From positions 1 to 64,000 of the forward strand of contig JBQMRP010000054.1 of assembly GCA_052174455.1 (NCBI GenBank): 64,000 nucleotides of DNA. The letters are read 5' to 3'. The translations under genes were made by a program, and so were the position numbers. Under the pieces are notes generated by a model. It was given only the letters and a program-made list of their open reading frames with translations. It was not told the origin of the DNA and made no database searches. The stretch comes from Arsenophonus sp052174455. GTDB lineage: Bacteria; Pseudomonadota; Gammaproteobacteria; Enterobacterales; Enterobacteriaceae. This document shows positions 31,250 through 42,537 of the stretch, one piece after another (position 1 is the stretch's first letter; every line of letters starts with the position of its first letter).

Positions 31250-32593
31250 ATGCAAGCTCTAACAATTCAACCCATTTCTTACGTTGAAGGTACTATTAAT
31301 CTTCCTGGCTCGAAAAGTATTTCTAACCGGGTACTATTATTAGCTGCATTAGCGCAAGGCCAAACTATATTAACCAATCTTCTTGCTAGTGAAGATATTC
31401 GTTATATGCTTAATGCTTTGACAACATTGGGTATCAAATATCAATTATCTAAAGATTTTACTACCTGCATTGTACAGGGTGTTGGGCAGTATTTTAATCA
31501 TAAAAAAGGTTTAGAAATTTTTCTTGGTAATGCGGGTACAGCTATGCGTCCATTAAGTGCAGTTTTAGCGTTAGGAGACAATGATATTATCTTAACTGGT
31601 GAACCAAGAATGAAAGAGCGCCCTATTGGTCATCTAATTGATGCACTACAGAAAAACGGAGCAATTATTGATTATCTTGAGCAGCTAGGTTATCCCCCTA
31701 TAAGGATAAAAGGAGGATTTCAAGGTGGGGATATCACAGTCGATGCCTCTATCTCTAGCCAATTTTTAACCGCACTTTTAATGGCTGCACCGTTAGCGCA
31801 GAATGATACAACTATCCAAATAAAAGGAGAACTTGTTTCTAAACCTTATATTGATATAACCCTAGAACTGATGCGTAATTTTGGCGTTGAAGTAGATGAT
31901 CAACACTATTGTCGATTTCATATTAAAGCTGGACAACATTATATTTCACCAGGCAATTATCTTGTTGAAGGTGATGCTTCTTCTGCTTCTTATTTTTTAG
32001 CGGCGGCAGCAATTAAAGGCGGTGCCGTTAGGGTAACAGGTATTAATAAAGGTAGCTTGCAAGGTGATACCCAATTTGCTGTTGTACTTGAAAAAATGGG
32101 TGCCAAAATACGATGGGGTAAAGATTTTATAGAATGTCAACGAGGTGAGTTAATTGGTATTGACATGGATATGAATTCAATTCCGGATGCGGCGATGACG
32201 GTTGCGACGCTGTCGCTTTTTGCTCGAGATGAAACAATTATTCGTAATATTTATAATTGGCGACTAAAAGAAACTGACAGATTAAATGCTATGACGGTTG
32301 AATTAACAAAAGTTGGTGCTAAAGTAGAAGAAGGACGTGACTATATTCGTATTTTACCATCTAAATTATTTCAGCATGCTGAAATAACAACTTATAATGA
32401 TCATAGGATAGCGATGTGTTTTTCACTTGTCGCTTTGTCAGGTACGCCAGTTACTATTTTGGATCCAAATTGTATCGCCAAGACTTTTCCAGGCTATTTT
32501 AAGTCAGTTAGAAAAATTAAGTTATCGATAATAGGGTATGTCAACAATATTAACTTCACTTTTTTAAAAAAGCATGAAGAGTGTAGTTTTTAA
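31250..32593 (+). CDS. aroA: EPSP synthase with altered C-terminus
   Basis: 3-phosphoshikimate 1-carboxyvinyltransferase of the shikimate pathway. From ATG 31250 (GGAGAA upstream) the protein is 447 aa; E. coli has 427. Conserved parts are NLPGSKSISNRVLLLAALA, FLGNAGTAMRPL, GEPRMKERPIGHL, SISSQFLTALLMAAPL, RLKETDRLNAM and DHRIAMCFSL. After the normal ending KTFPGYFKSV it continues about 20 residues to HEECSF. The sequence from about 32573, including the stop codon at 32591, matches the end of repeat family C, so the native 3' end has been replaced. The catalytic body is intact. Confidence 0.94.
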   Translation: MQALTIQPISYVEGTINLPGSKSISNRVLLLAALAQGQTILTNLLASEDIRYMLNALTTLGIKYQLSKDFTTCIVQGVGQYFNHKKGLEIFLGNAGTAMRPLSAVLALGDNDIILTGEPRMKERPIGHLIDALQKNGAIIDYLEQLGYPPIRIKGGFQGGDITVDASISSQFLTALLMAAPLAQNDTTIQIKGELVSKPYIDITLELMRNFGVEVDDQHYCRFHIKAGQHYISPGNYLVEGDASSASYFLAAAAIKGGAVRVTGINKGSLQGDTQFAVVLEKMGAKIRWGKDFIECQRGELIGIDMDMNSIPDAAMTVATLSLFARDETIIRNIYNWRLKETDRLNAMTVELTKVGAKVEEGRDYIRILPSKLFQHAEITTYNDHRIAMCFSLVALSGTPVTILDPNCIAKTFPGYFKSVRKIKLSIIGYVNNINFTFLKKHEECSF

Positions 32594-32761
32594 GAATTCA
32601 GGTTTAACTTTTGAACTAATCTTTCATAGACTGTAAAAGAATTTACTAACCAATACTGATTGAGATAATTCTTAATTATATAGGTAAAAATATTGATACT
32701 GAGCAATCTCAATCTCTTATCAGAGATTGAAAAGCCATATTTTATGGACCGATTAAATCGT
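32573..32761 (-). repeat. Dispersed repeat family C, fragment C4
   Basis: About 190 bp that matches the right end of C1 and C2 in reverse orientation. TTTGAACTAATCTTTCATAG near 32610 equals the complement of C1 at about 42433-42455, and ATGGACCGATTAAATCG near 32738 resembles ATGCGTCCATTAAATCG of C1. It overlaps the last codons of aroA and is cut on the right by an IS256-type left end at 32762. Confidence 0.65.
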
Positions 32762-33151
32762 GAGTTACGCTTATTTAGCGTATAGATTTGTAGAAATTGT
32801 AGCATATCCTATTGATTTATTTAATTAATAATTACAACAACAGAGAGATTATATGCTATTAAAAAGTGTACCTACCCTATATATCTGTAAATTAGATTTT
32901 ATTTGTAGCTTCCTGCATGAACTCATTTCATGGTGCTAAGAAATTGATAGACACTACTGTTGAACTGTAGTTTGAAGCTATGATGTTCAACATATTCAAG
33001 GCGCTTTGTCTATGGATCTCATTTGTTATCCGTAAAGGATATTTCCTATACCTATCCATATAAACTACTATTGGCGATATTGAGATTAAAATGACTAAGG
33101 TCATGAAGAGATCTTATTGGCAATAGAATATGCCTCAACAGTTAGTTTATT
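32762..33151 (+). mobile_element. IS256-family fragment, 5' part (copy A5)
   Basis: Starts GAGTTACGCTTATTTAGCGT, like the family left end. It continues through the ACAACAGAGAGAT start region (about 32837) to the GAAATT..LVKMTKV-type segment near 33085 and CCTCAACAGTTAG near 33133. It stops abruptly where the right end of copy A6 begins at 33152. The rest of this copy was not found beyond A6. Confidence 0.65.
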
Positions 33152-34530
33152 GAGCTATCATCAATAGCTGGTGCATAATTCTTATTCTTCTCGCTCTGAT
33201 GATTGTAAATATATTCTCCATCTTTAAATTGGACATTTATTATTACCAGGGCAGAAGATTAACTCCCTTAGCCCATTCAAGTTTCTCTAAGCAGACGGGA
33301 CGGGGCTAGCTTAAATATCATAAAAGAATTATTTTTTCGAACCACAACGCTTCGAGCATTAGCTTCATAATCTCATTGTCGTAAAAGCTTATTTAATCAG
33401 ATTCCTTATTCTCATTGACCCTCACTATACTGATGGGAGGGTATAAAATACTAGTAGCTATTTTCTATCTTTTTCTAGTTTCTTTATAAACTGGCAGGAT
33501 CCTTTTTAAAAACTTTTCCAACAAAATATCAAGGAGTTTTATTAGCAACATCATAGATCTCTATTAGCCAGACTTCTAGCGCAGCTTACCTTTAACTTTC
33601 GGTTCTGTATGTCTTTGGAGAGTGAATCCAGCATATTAGCTATTTTTTATACCAACAGCATTTATGCTACATTTCTTGGAATACCCTTTGATCGATATTC
33701 CATTTAAAACCAATGGCACATCCCGTCTCCATTAGCAAACCTGGAAATACGCTTAAGGCACGTACTCGCAGTCTATTGATAAGTTTAGTTTAGTTTTCTT
33801 CTAATTCTTAATAATCATATTTAACTGTAACAAACTCTATAAATCTATGTGCAGTGACGCCAATATAACTACCAAAGAAAGGCGATTAGTTTTCTTAACA
33901 GAATTAGATATGCCTTGAGCCAAGAAATAAACATAACGCGTATTGCTTAAATTAGGCATTGACTATTATCTGTACTCTTTTTAATGTGTTCCTATTCAGT
34001 CTACTGATGATACTAGTAGAGAAATCATGTACTTCTAATAAAAATCCGTAGAGATTTATGAAAACTATCTGTGGATACATTCTTTACATATACAGTTCAT
34101 AGTAGAAACTCTTCACTGCTTTACACGCTTCAGATAAGGTGACAGTAAAGAGTTTTAAAAGCATATTCCGTTACCACTAACTTTTCAATTCATCTTAAGC
34201 ATTTTAAGCTTAACATGCTAATATCATTCTGTATAAGTTTACTGTAGCAAATAATCATTACTAGCGACAGCTTTCCGCCATCAATAAGGTAGTGTTTATA
34301 TGTTTTTCGCAACCATAGTTTCAAGTTTATCCTCAACAGTGGTTTTATCATCTGCATGATACTATCATGAATGAGTTAATGTAATGGATCATAGTAATAT
34401 CTAATTTCTCAGATGCCTTTATGGTAAATTTCATGATATATAATTTCTATATTTTGAAATCATTACGAAATCAATTAGAAAGATATGCCATTGGTTACGA
34501 AATGACTTACAGTAGAAATGAACATAACTC
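33152..34530 (-). mobile_element. IS256-family element, degenerate (copy A6)
   Basis: About 1.38 kb on the minus strand, from GAGCTATCATCAATAGCTGG to the complement of GAGTTATGTTCATTTCTACT at 34530. Internal landmarks correspond one by one to A1, for example TCTTCTCGCTCTGATGATTG near 33189 and ATTTAATCAGATTCCTTATT near 33391 (the TTNPIES region). It sits inside copy A5, which shows nested insertion. Confidence 0.7.
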
Positions 34531-36214
34531 AAAAGTTGATTATTAATTTTAATGTCCTTCTAGATTTTCATGAGGACCATTGTTTAGATTGGTGGTGGTC
34601 GGGTACTTGAATTCTAGTAGAAGACGGCAAACTGTTTTTCCAAGTAGAGTGCAAGATGTTTATATTGTTTATTACTCGACCATAACAATCTATGGATATA
34701 AAAACTGAAATTACTTTTTCTACTTCAGCATCTTTTAAGAACTGTAAACGCATGATTTCTTTTTTCGTCAATAGTTATAGGTTATACCCACTAAAAGTAG
34801 GATTTATAATAGGGTTAAAGATTATATTTGATACATTAAAATTTGTGAAATATTTGAATATTATCGAGAAAAGTTCAAGCTAAACAATTTTTTATGTGTT
34901 CGTAAATCACGCGAAGTGGTTGATATAGCGACTAAATTATATTTAGGTGATATTTACAAATAACAGACGGTAGATTTAATAAAGTTGATAATTTTTTAAA
35001 AGCGAAGTTTAAATATCTGATGTCTGAAAAGATGTATTTATTGAAATCTATAACATTCATAAAGATCTTTCAGAAGAAAGATCTTTAGTCCACAAAATTA
35101 TTGAAGCATTAACTAACAGTTTTTTTATAAAGCTATATGTTATTATGTTAGGGATTGTTAGTGTTGCAGTGTAGCAATACTTAAATTCTTCTAATTCCTT
35201 GATTGCAGGTTTAAATTCTTCACAGCTAGCCAATTTTACGATATATCTTCATCAAGATTTGATTCTTTTCTTAAAACAATCATGTTATTAAACACTATAT
35301 AACTACTTTAAAAGTTCTTATTTCTCTATTGTCATTATCATGTATAGTACAATAAATACTACTTAGTATCGTGAATTAAAAAATATAACTGCTATTAATC
35401 ATCTAAATCAGATTAGTCATATTATATATTTTACCATTATAATACATGGATTATCAATTTTTATGATATGTACTCCTTCATTGTTTTTGTTATTTGCATA
35501 TTAGGATGTTTATTTTCCCCTAAGTAAAAATCTTAAATATTAAGTAAATGAGAATAAAATTTAAGTGTTTTTTTGCTCCATTCTGCAATTTTTATATTTA
35601 ATCATTGCTATTTTCTACCTGATGATTTTGGGCTATATTGAAAGAGGTTATTCTTTGTTCACATAATAATTTATAAATATCTCTGTATTTTAATTCTTAT
35701 GAGTTCAAATAATCTTTTTTAGGTTAGATAATTCAGTAAATAAATAACCCTACACACGTAGGGTTAAGGCTACTAAGCTACATTTTTTAATCGGCTAATA
35801 TAATTTCATATTTAATAGAAAATTCTTACCAATAAATTTGTAATTACTTAATTTTATTAGGTAATTGTAACTAATTTCATTCTCCCTGGTAAAGGTTTGA
35901 TTCTATTTAGATCCATCTGAATAAAGGATAAACTCTGATCGATGATTAACTCAAGAAAATAGCAAGCACACCCTATATTAAACTCTTTAAGAATCTTATC
36001 GCTCTTTAAGAGCGACCAAAGTCATCTTTTTTTACTAAAAGGAAATAGAATTAGTTTAGTGTATCTATTGTAAGATAAAAATCTTATCAGAGTGTATATT
36101 CTTTGATCTTATGCAATAATTCTAGAGACATTAATTTTTAGGTTTAACTTAGTAAGGCTTATTTTCTTATTTTTATAAATTCTTTTTAATAGTAATGTCA
36201 GTATCAACTGTTAA
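34531..36214. other. Non-coding stretch, nothing assigned
   Basis: About 1.7 kb. The longest frames (34568-34771 minus, 67 codons; 34692-34883 plus) matched nothing I recognise. A perfect hairpin AACCCTAC/GTAGGGTT lies at 35746-35765 and an 8+8 palindrome around CGCTCTTTAAGAGCG near 36000, possibly relics of regulatory signals. In E. coli ycaL-cmk-rpsA follow aroA, but none was seen. Confidence 0.45.
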
Positions 36215-37800
36215 TTAAGTTAAGAGTTGGTAAAGTAGCCTGTCACCAGACAGAATCCATTTGTACGAGTCTGTGTACGAAATTTTTTCATTAGAACGGC
36301 TAACCTTAGTTTTTCCTGGTTTTTTTTTTGTGAACTGATCATATCCGTGTCTCCTTATACACCATTGGTAAAAGTATGTCTTATTTACGTTTTAACAGGA
36401 AACCATATAATACGACATCTTAAAATGTTTAATGGAATGTAGATAATATAGCGCCAAAGATATTTATACTGTGTGCTAGCAGTGCCTATTCATGCTTTTA
36501 GCGATGTGTACTTTCCAGTAATTTCTATACTGTGGATTCAGCTAACGTTAGCACTACATTGTAGTGCGGATATCTCCCAGATAAGGAATGCAATAGGATT
36601 TATTAGGTTATACTATAATGTTAACAGCCAGATGATAGCGCCTAGCTAAACCCATTCGACCATTCTTTTTTTTTGAAGAACAGATCACTCAATATGAGGC
36701 ATATTTAATCTAGATTGTTACTAGTAAGGAGGTATGAACATGCGAATGTTGATTGAATTATTAAGTATAACTATATAAGGCAGATAAGATACTTAATTTC
36801 GATATTCTGTTATGTGCCCACTACAACATATCGTTGGGTGATAAGTCCGAAACAAAACGTTAAGTAGCTGGACAATTGTTGTTGAAAAAGGCCAAAGAAG
36901 ATGAGTATAGTGAAAGTAATTTATTAATAGTTGCAGTCGGGTAAAATATAAATTTATTATACTTTAACCATTGCTCGGTAGCTTTAAAGTTGCATGAACT
37001 GTGAGCTTTTATTTATAGATTTAACAGAAAAACGGCAGTGGAAATATTAAGGAGAATCACAGCAGTAGTCGTCCGAAGATCCATGATACAAATAATGCAA
37101 ACAAACATTCCCTCTATAAATAGATACGTCTCCAAGTTGATATTTTTAGCATATTTTAAGAAATTTATTTCATCCATCATCAATAGTGAAAAGCAGTTTA
37201 GTTATGGGATGTATATAGCTAAATTACTACCCATCTATCTTAGTTCCTTATAAGAAAAATAGAAATCGTAATTCTGTCAAAATTTGTTAATTTTATTTTG
37301 GCCTAGTTATTTTGTACTCCTTCGGGAGGTAAAGAAGAGAATAATCATCCCTGTTTCCCTATAAGTAATGAATTCATCGATAAGTGCGCTTTCATTAATT
37401 ACACATCAATGCAGTTATATTCAGCATCATCGCCTTCGCGCTTATGGCATCGCTTAAAACTCCGGTAATCATGATTAGAAGAGGATGATACATTTGCGTG
37501 TTGAAAAAAATTAATAACCGGAGTCGGAGAATTGCTATATTGCCTTTTTTGAGGTGTAATAAAATTCAGTTGGTCTGTTATGATTAATTTCTGTAGGGAG
37601 ATCCATAAAGCGCTTTGTATAAACAAGCGATTCTAACATGTGACTTTATCCTATTGTATTCCTGATTTTACTCAGTTCCGCTTTCTATGAAGATTCATAC
37701 TAAGCTATCTAGATGAATTTTTAAAAAAAATTAATATATCGCAGAGTAAAAATAGTACTCAGATTATGAACTTCTCAGAAGCAATATAGGTGAGTTACCT
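36215..37800. repeat. Dispersed repeat family B, copy B2
   Basis: Second copy of family B, same orientation as 23575-25300, about 1.6 kb. Shared landmarks are ACAGAATCCATTTGTACGAG near 36255, CGATATTCTGTTATGTGCCC near 36800, CATTGCTCGGTAGCTTTAAA near 36970 and AATTTTTAAAAAAAATTAAT near 37714. A 75-codon minus-strand frame (37399-37626) lies inside it but is not preserved in B1. Confidence 0.6.
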
Positions 37801-37875
37801 TTAAAAACAATCTTTTTAATCGTATTTGAGCTTCTCTAGTTTTCGTAGAGAAGATAGATACCAGCTAAGAAAATT

Positions 37876-39278
37876 GATTTATGCTGATTTCTAGTGTATA
37901 GGATTTTGGAGATGATAGGATATCCTGTTCATTGATTTTATAAATGATTTCAGTAACAGAGAGATAATATGCTATGAAAAATCTACTATATAGATATCCA
38001 TAAAAGCAGATATTAGCTGTGATCCCTTTCATAAACTCATCCATAATGGCGTCCCAAGTAGCTGATAGAGGCACCGTTATTGAGGCAGTGCTCGAAAGCA
38101 TCCTGTAACGATATTTTAAACGCTAACTTGTCGACGGAGTTATTGCCTATCAATTGTAACGGTTATTTGCCGCAACGAACTATATAAACTGGTATTTAGG
38201 ATATTTAGACTAAAGTGGTTGAGATTAATAGATCTTATCGGCAACAGGAATACTTTCAACAGCTTGTTTCTATCACCTTATCTAAAGCGTACAGAAGCGG
38301 CAAAGAGAGTTCTTCCCTAAGGCCTGTTTACGGGATTTCATTAGTAATTCATAAACCTCTATAGGGGCACTTCTCGATGACAAGCATACGGTCTTTTACT
38401 GGTATTCATTAGAAGAGTGAAACACTGATGCCTTGAAAAGCATAAGTAATGATATCTAGGTGATTTAAGTAATATACCTACATTTATTTCTTAGCCGATT
38501 GCATATAACCGTTCTATCAGGCAGGCTGAGATAGCCTTTGTTGCTTGCTCATTATTAGCAGTACAGGTTCACATAGATGTGTAAAAAGAAGTACAGTTGT
38601 GCTAAAAGATGCTTATCGAGAGTCAGAAGCGTATTGTGGGCTGAACACTTCTTAATGATATATTAAAGGATGACCTAACTATATCTCCTATGATTACAAC
38701 GGGAGATGGTCCTTTTTAATTTTTGAAATGAATATAAAGATATTTCTGGATGCGCAGGATCAACACTGTTGGGGTATATGAAATAGTTAATGCACTAGTT
38801 TTACCCCCTAGAGACATTTAACACTAAAAGTTAAAGTTGAGTTGTGTGAGGGTCTAGTTAGCAGAGAGCTGTGTAATGCCACTAATAAATCCTTAATACT
38901 TTATTAGCAAAGTTTTTAGCGAAGTATCCTGTCAGTTATGAAGAAACTAGAAAAAGATCAATAAAAGCTACTGACATTCTACGCTTTCCTATCAGTGAAC
39001 TGATGTCAATAAGAACGATGAATTTAATTGAATCGGCTTTTGCACGATAACGAGGCTATGAAGCCGACTTGCTAAGGACTGTAATTCAAGAAAAAGAATC
39101 CTTTTAATACTATTTAAGTTGTTCCTGTCTACTTAAAAATGAAATTACCTAAGAGTAAGTTAACCTTCTGTGACCATGCTGGTAAAGAATGTTCAATTTT
39201 ATGATGAAGAATAGATTTATAAAGCATCAGAGCAAAAGCGTAGCTTAATTTTTCATAAACTAGATTTGCCAATAACTT
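37876..39278 (+). mobile_element. IS256-family element, degenerate (copy A7)
   Basis: About 1.4 kb, plus strand, left end GATTTATGCTGATTTCTAGT, right end GATTTGCCAATAACTT. It preserves the order of coding traces well: a YLKRT-like segment near 38280, LRGIS-like near 38335, YTYIY...AD near 38470 (family: YVYVW.DGIY) and YRESE-like near 38620 (family: DGYRES.SW). Stops and frame shifts interrupt each of them. Confidence 0.75.
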
Positions 39279-39492
39279 GTTATCTCTCATGGAGAAGATT
39301 ATTTTAAATCACAAGAATTTAAATACATAATGTGGCTACAAATAAATTGTTCTGCAAGAAAAGCAACAACCTTTTTCCAGTATAGCCTATTATTACTAAT
39401 AAGAAGCAAGTCAGTGTGACGTGGAAATAGAGAAATTTTATCTTTAAAATTTAACGCTATTTAGCAACAACGTAATTTAATTGCCTCTGCAA

Positions 39493-40425
39493 CTATTTTT
39501 CTAATTTTTCCTGATCAATAGCAAATTTACGAATACCATCACTCAGTTTATTTGTTGCCATGGCAACAGCATTATGTTGCCAATAGAATTCTGCTTCTGT
39601 CATCGGTTTAGGCAGTGACTGAATTTGACCATTAAATGCTAATTTTGTACCACTTTACCTTTCGCCTAAAAAAAAGTTCTTTAAGTAATCCTGGAGAAAT
39701 AGTTAACTGATCACAGCCTTACAATTGTAAAATTTTACTTCTATTGCGAAAACTTGCCTCATTATCACTGTTTTATAGCTATGTTGTTTATAATAATTAT
39801 AAATTTGTGTAACAGAAATAACGCCAGTATCTTCTTGTGGCGCATACTTTTTTGTATCAGCATTCCATTTATACCAATCAAGAATACGACCAACAAAAGG
39901 TTAAATCAGATAAACACCAGCTTAAGCGCAAGCTCGTGCAAAAGAGAATAATAGAGTTAGATTACAGTTAGTACTCTCTTTTTCTAACTATTCTACCGCG
40001 TGGTATACCTTGCCAAATTGAAGCTAACTTGATCAAAATACGATTACTTTTAATACCTGCACGATTATAAAGTTCAATAATATGGTGCGTTTTTTTTTAA
40101 TACAGGTTTAGGTATTACAGGAAAGACGCGCATCAACTTCCGTTGAAATTCTTCCCGGAATTAATTGTAAGATTGCTAATCCAATATTAACAGCCAATTT
40201 ATCACACGCATCAATGATTTGTTCTTTATACGACTGGTTTTGTTCCTGTGCCCAGGTGATTGCTTCATCAATAAGTGGCTGATATTCTGAGATCTGAGCT
40301 GTATTAAGAATTAAAGAGGGATTAGTTGTTGGATCTTCAGGCTTATAAAGCTTTTTTATGCTAATATCACCTGTATCTATTATAACTGTTGTTATTTTAT
40401 ACAAAGAGGTTAATTCATCGATCAT
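39493..40425 (-). pseudogene. talB: talB remnant (transaldolase)
   Basis: The first 105 codons are still open (40425 to about 40110): IDELTSLYKITTVIIDTGDI, LYKPEDPTTNPSLILNTAQI, DKLAVNIGLAILQLIPGRISTEVDARLS, a clear transaldolase N-terminus. Later parts continue in shifted frames, for example the ISPFVGRI-DWY region near 39880 and the ending DGIRKFAIDQEKLEK at 39540-39496. Frameshifts near 40105, 39900 and 39660 and internal stops disrupt it. The active-site lysine region lies in the broken part, so no active enzyme is expected. Decay looks recent compared with the other remnants. Confidence 0.9.
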
Positions 40426-41458
40426 TTTTTTAATCTCATTATTATTTAGATAAGTTTAAGGATTGAAATCCTCTTTTGTTAGGATAAAATCACGCATTAA
40501 TATTGTAATAAATAAATTCACTAACTATTTGCTGTTGAAAAAAAATTTATCCACTTATTTTCACACCCTACTATCATTAGATCAGCAATAATTAACGTTA
40601 AATGATACAAATAACCCAATCATAACCATTCACTGTTTTGATTAAAATTGTTTATTTTTAAATTTTTACTAGGTATTAATTATCCTTGTTATGATCTTTT
40701 TAGCTAAAACATTTGATATAAGAATTCCTTTGTTAGCATAGAATATAGTCAACAAAATCCTATTATACAGGCAGAATAATTGATTAAAATCTGCTATAAA
40801 TATAGACAGGCATAAATTAACAGTTTAATGCAACATTAGTAGCAAATTAGTTGGTTTAAATATAATGTGTTTTGAACAGTGGGATGTTATCTACACTATA
40901 AGTTCCTGACCTAAAATCCCAACTTTTAAAAATTAGGATACCTTGTCCTGCCCTTGCAAGCAGAATGTTTTACGCCAAAATATTTTATCATTGTTTAAAA
41001 ATATTTTCGTATTTTATCAGTCTTATATTCCATATTACACCCACTTAATCTAATGCAGTTTTTCCGATTAAAAAATAAAACTAAACTCAATAAATAAATA
41101 AGGAAAAGATCTTTATGTTTTTTCGGATATTTTTACTGAAAATCTTAATCAAGATCTTAAGCAGTTAAAGTAATAATATTATGATTAACTTAAAGTTAAT
41201 TAATAGTTTGATACCGTTAATTGTAAAAACTTGATGTTGATATTATTGAACCTAGTTTTTAGATGAAAATAATAAAATATAAAATTATTAGTTTTATACA
41301 AAAACTTGCGGATTAATATTCGCTTTATTTATTTATAATAAAATAAAATTATTGAATGATTAACTAAAGCTAATTTAGCTATTTCTCAATTTGATTTCCC
41401 TACTTTTAAAGATAATTAGTTAGTCTTTAAACAATCACAACTTGATTAACTGTTTGGT
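40426..41458. other. Non-coding stretch, nothing assigned
   Basis: About 1 kb with no recognised gene. In E. coli dxr lies directly upstream of uppS, but no Dxr segment could be read here or inside the following repeat. Confidence 0.4.
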
Positions 41459-42500
41459 TCAGGATCATTGTATAAATTCTCGTCGTCTCAGCCTTATTTA
41501 TGGCAATATAACTACTGAGATAAATAGTTAATAGCAAAATATCATGATGATTAGGGTGTTTCCATTGCCAGGAAGCTCCAACACCAAAATTAGAGCTTCT
41601 ATTGAGGTTAGTAAAGCTGTTACATCTACTTTAGCTTAACGTTATGGCATCTCCGATGTTTATTGTTATTAACGGGCAAAAATCAAATAACGTTAATGAG
41701 ATTACAGTTATATCCCTATCATTTGATGATGACGCTATCACCCGCTCAAGAATCTGTAGTAATTTTTTGCGAAAAATGCTTTGTTCCTCAGCCGATTTGT
41801 TAGGAGAGAGTCGTACACAAATTTCTAAACCTAGTAGTATCTCGATTTTCTCTAGGATTATTACTGTTTAGACAAGAACAAAGGGGAATAATTAGATGAA
41901 ATGAAACAGGTAAGAAGCCACAAAATAAAAACATAAAGCATAAAGTATTTTAAACTATTAGCCTGGTTATCTGCACGTAATATGCAATATATTCTGTAAA
42001 TACTAAACAAAACTTGACGACCTTATCTTTTTTATAAGTATAGATTGCGTTACTCCATAGATTTTTATCTATTTTATAAGGCTAGTATTTCTGCATAATA
42101 CTCGACGCTTATTACGTGATCTTAATCGAATATATCCCATGGTTATCAATCTTGTACTTACAGATCGTTTTTTTGGTCTATGAAGACGCGTTCAGTCACC
42201 AGAAAATATGAATTCGCCTATTTATTGTATAGAGCTTAATATAGAATGCCGATTTATAACACCAATACATCTTTAAATAAATGGCATAATCAAGCGATTT
42301 AATGGACGCATGGAAACTGGACTGCAAAGGCATCATTCCAATTCTGTTGAAAATTTGAGATCACCTTGCATCAATATATTTAGCTGTACAATCAAGAGTT
42401 ACCCAATCAGTATTTGATAGTAAAACTCCATTGCAGTCTATGAAAGATTAGTTCAAAGTTAAATTTGAATTATTCAAAAAAACCATACTATCTTCCGGGA
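41459..42500 (+). repeat. Dispersed repeat family C, copy C1
   Basis: About 1.04 kb, from TCAGGATCATTGTATA to CTTCCGGGA; the two ends are weak inverted repeats of each other. It is similar to 50937-51986 along most of its length, about 70 percent by eye, but identical over 37 bp at 42455-42491. The right end lies 38 bp before uppS. Probably a dead insertion sequence; no transposase family was recognised. Orientation is arbitrary and set so that the conserved end is on the right. Confidence 0.6.
42455..42491 (+). promoter_or_regulatory. Candidate outward promoter in C1 for uppS
   Basis: This segment is identical in C1 and C2. It contains TTGAAT and, 15 bases later, TACTAT, a plausible -35/-10 pair with short spacing, about 48 bp before the uppS ATG. 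Inferred only from conservation and position. Confidence 0.35.
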
Positions 42501-42537
42501 TGTAACAGTTAGATTATATTAAAGGAACTCTTTTGGC

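Noticed and set aside
34568..34771. 67-codon minus-strand frame in non-coding DNA
   Set aside because: No recognisable motif, no good ribosome site, and surrounding DNA is decayed; could be a remnant but cannot be supported.
36000..36020. Short palindrome around CGCTCTTTAAGAGCG
   Set aside because: Isolated palindrome with no partner site or gene nearby; could be chance.
37399..37626. 75-codon minus-strand frame in repeat B2
   Set aside because: The matching region of B1 has stops and shifts; it may be a remnant of an element protein but does not stand as a gene.
41644..41871. 75-codon plus-strand frame in repeat C1
   Set aside because: Not conserved in C2, so probably chance within a degenerate repeat.
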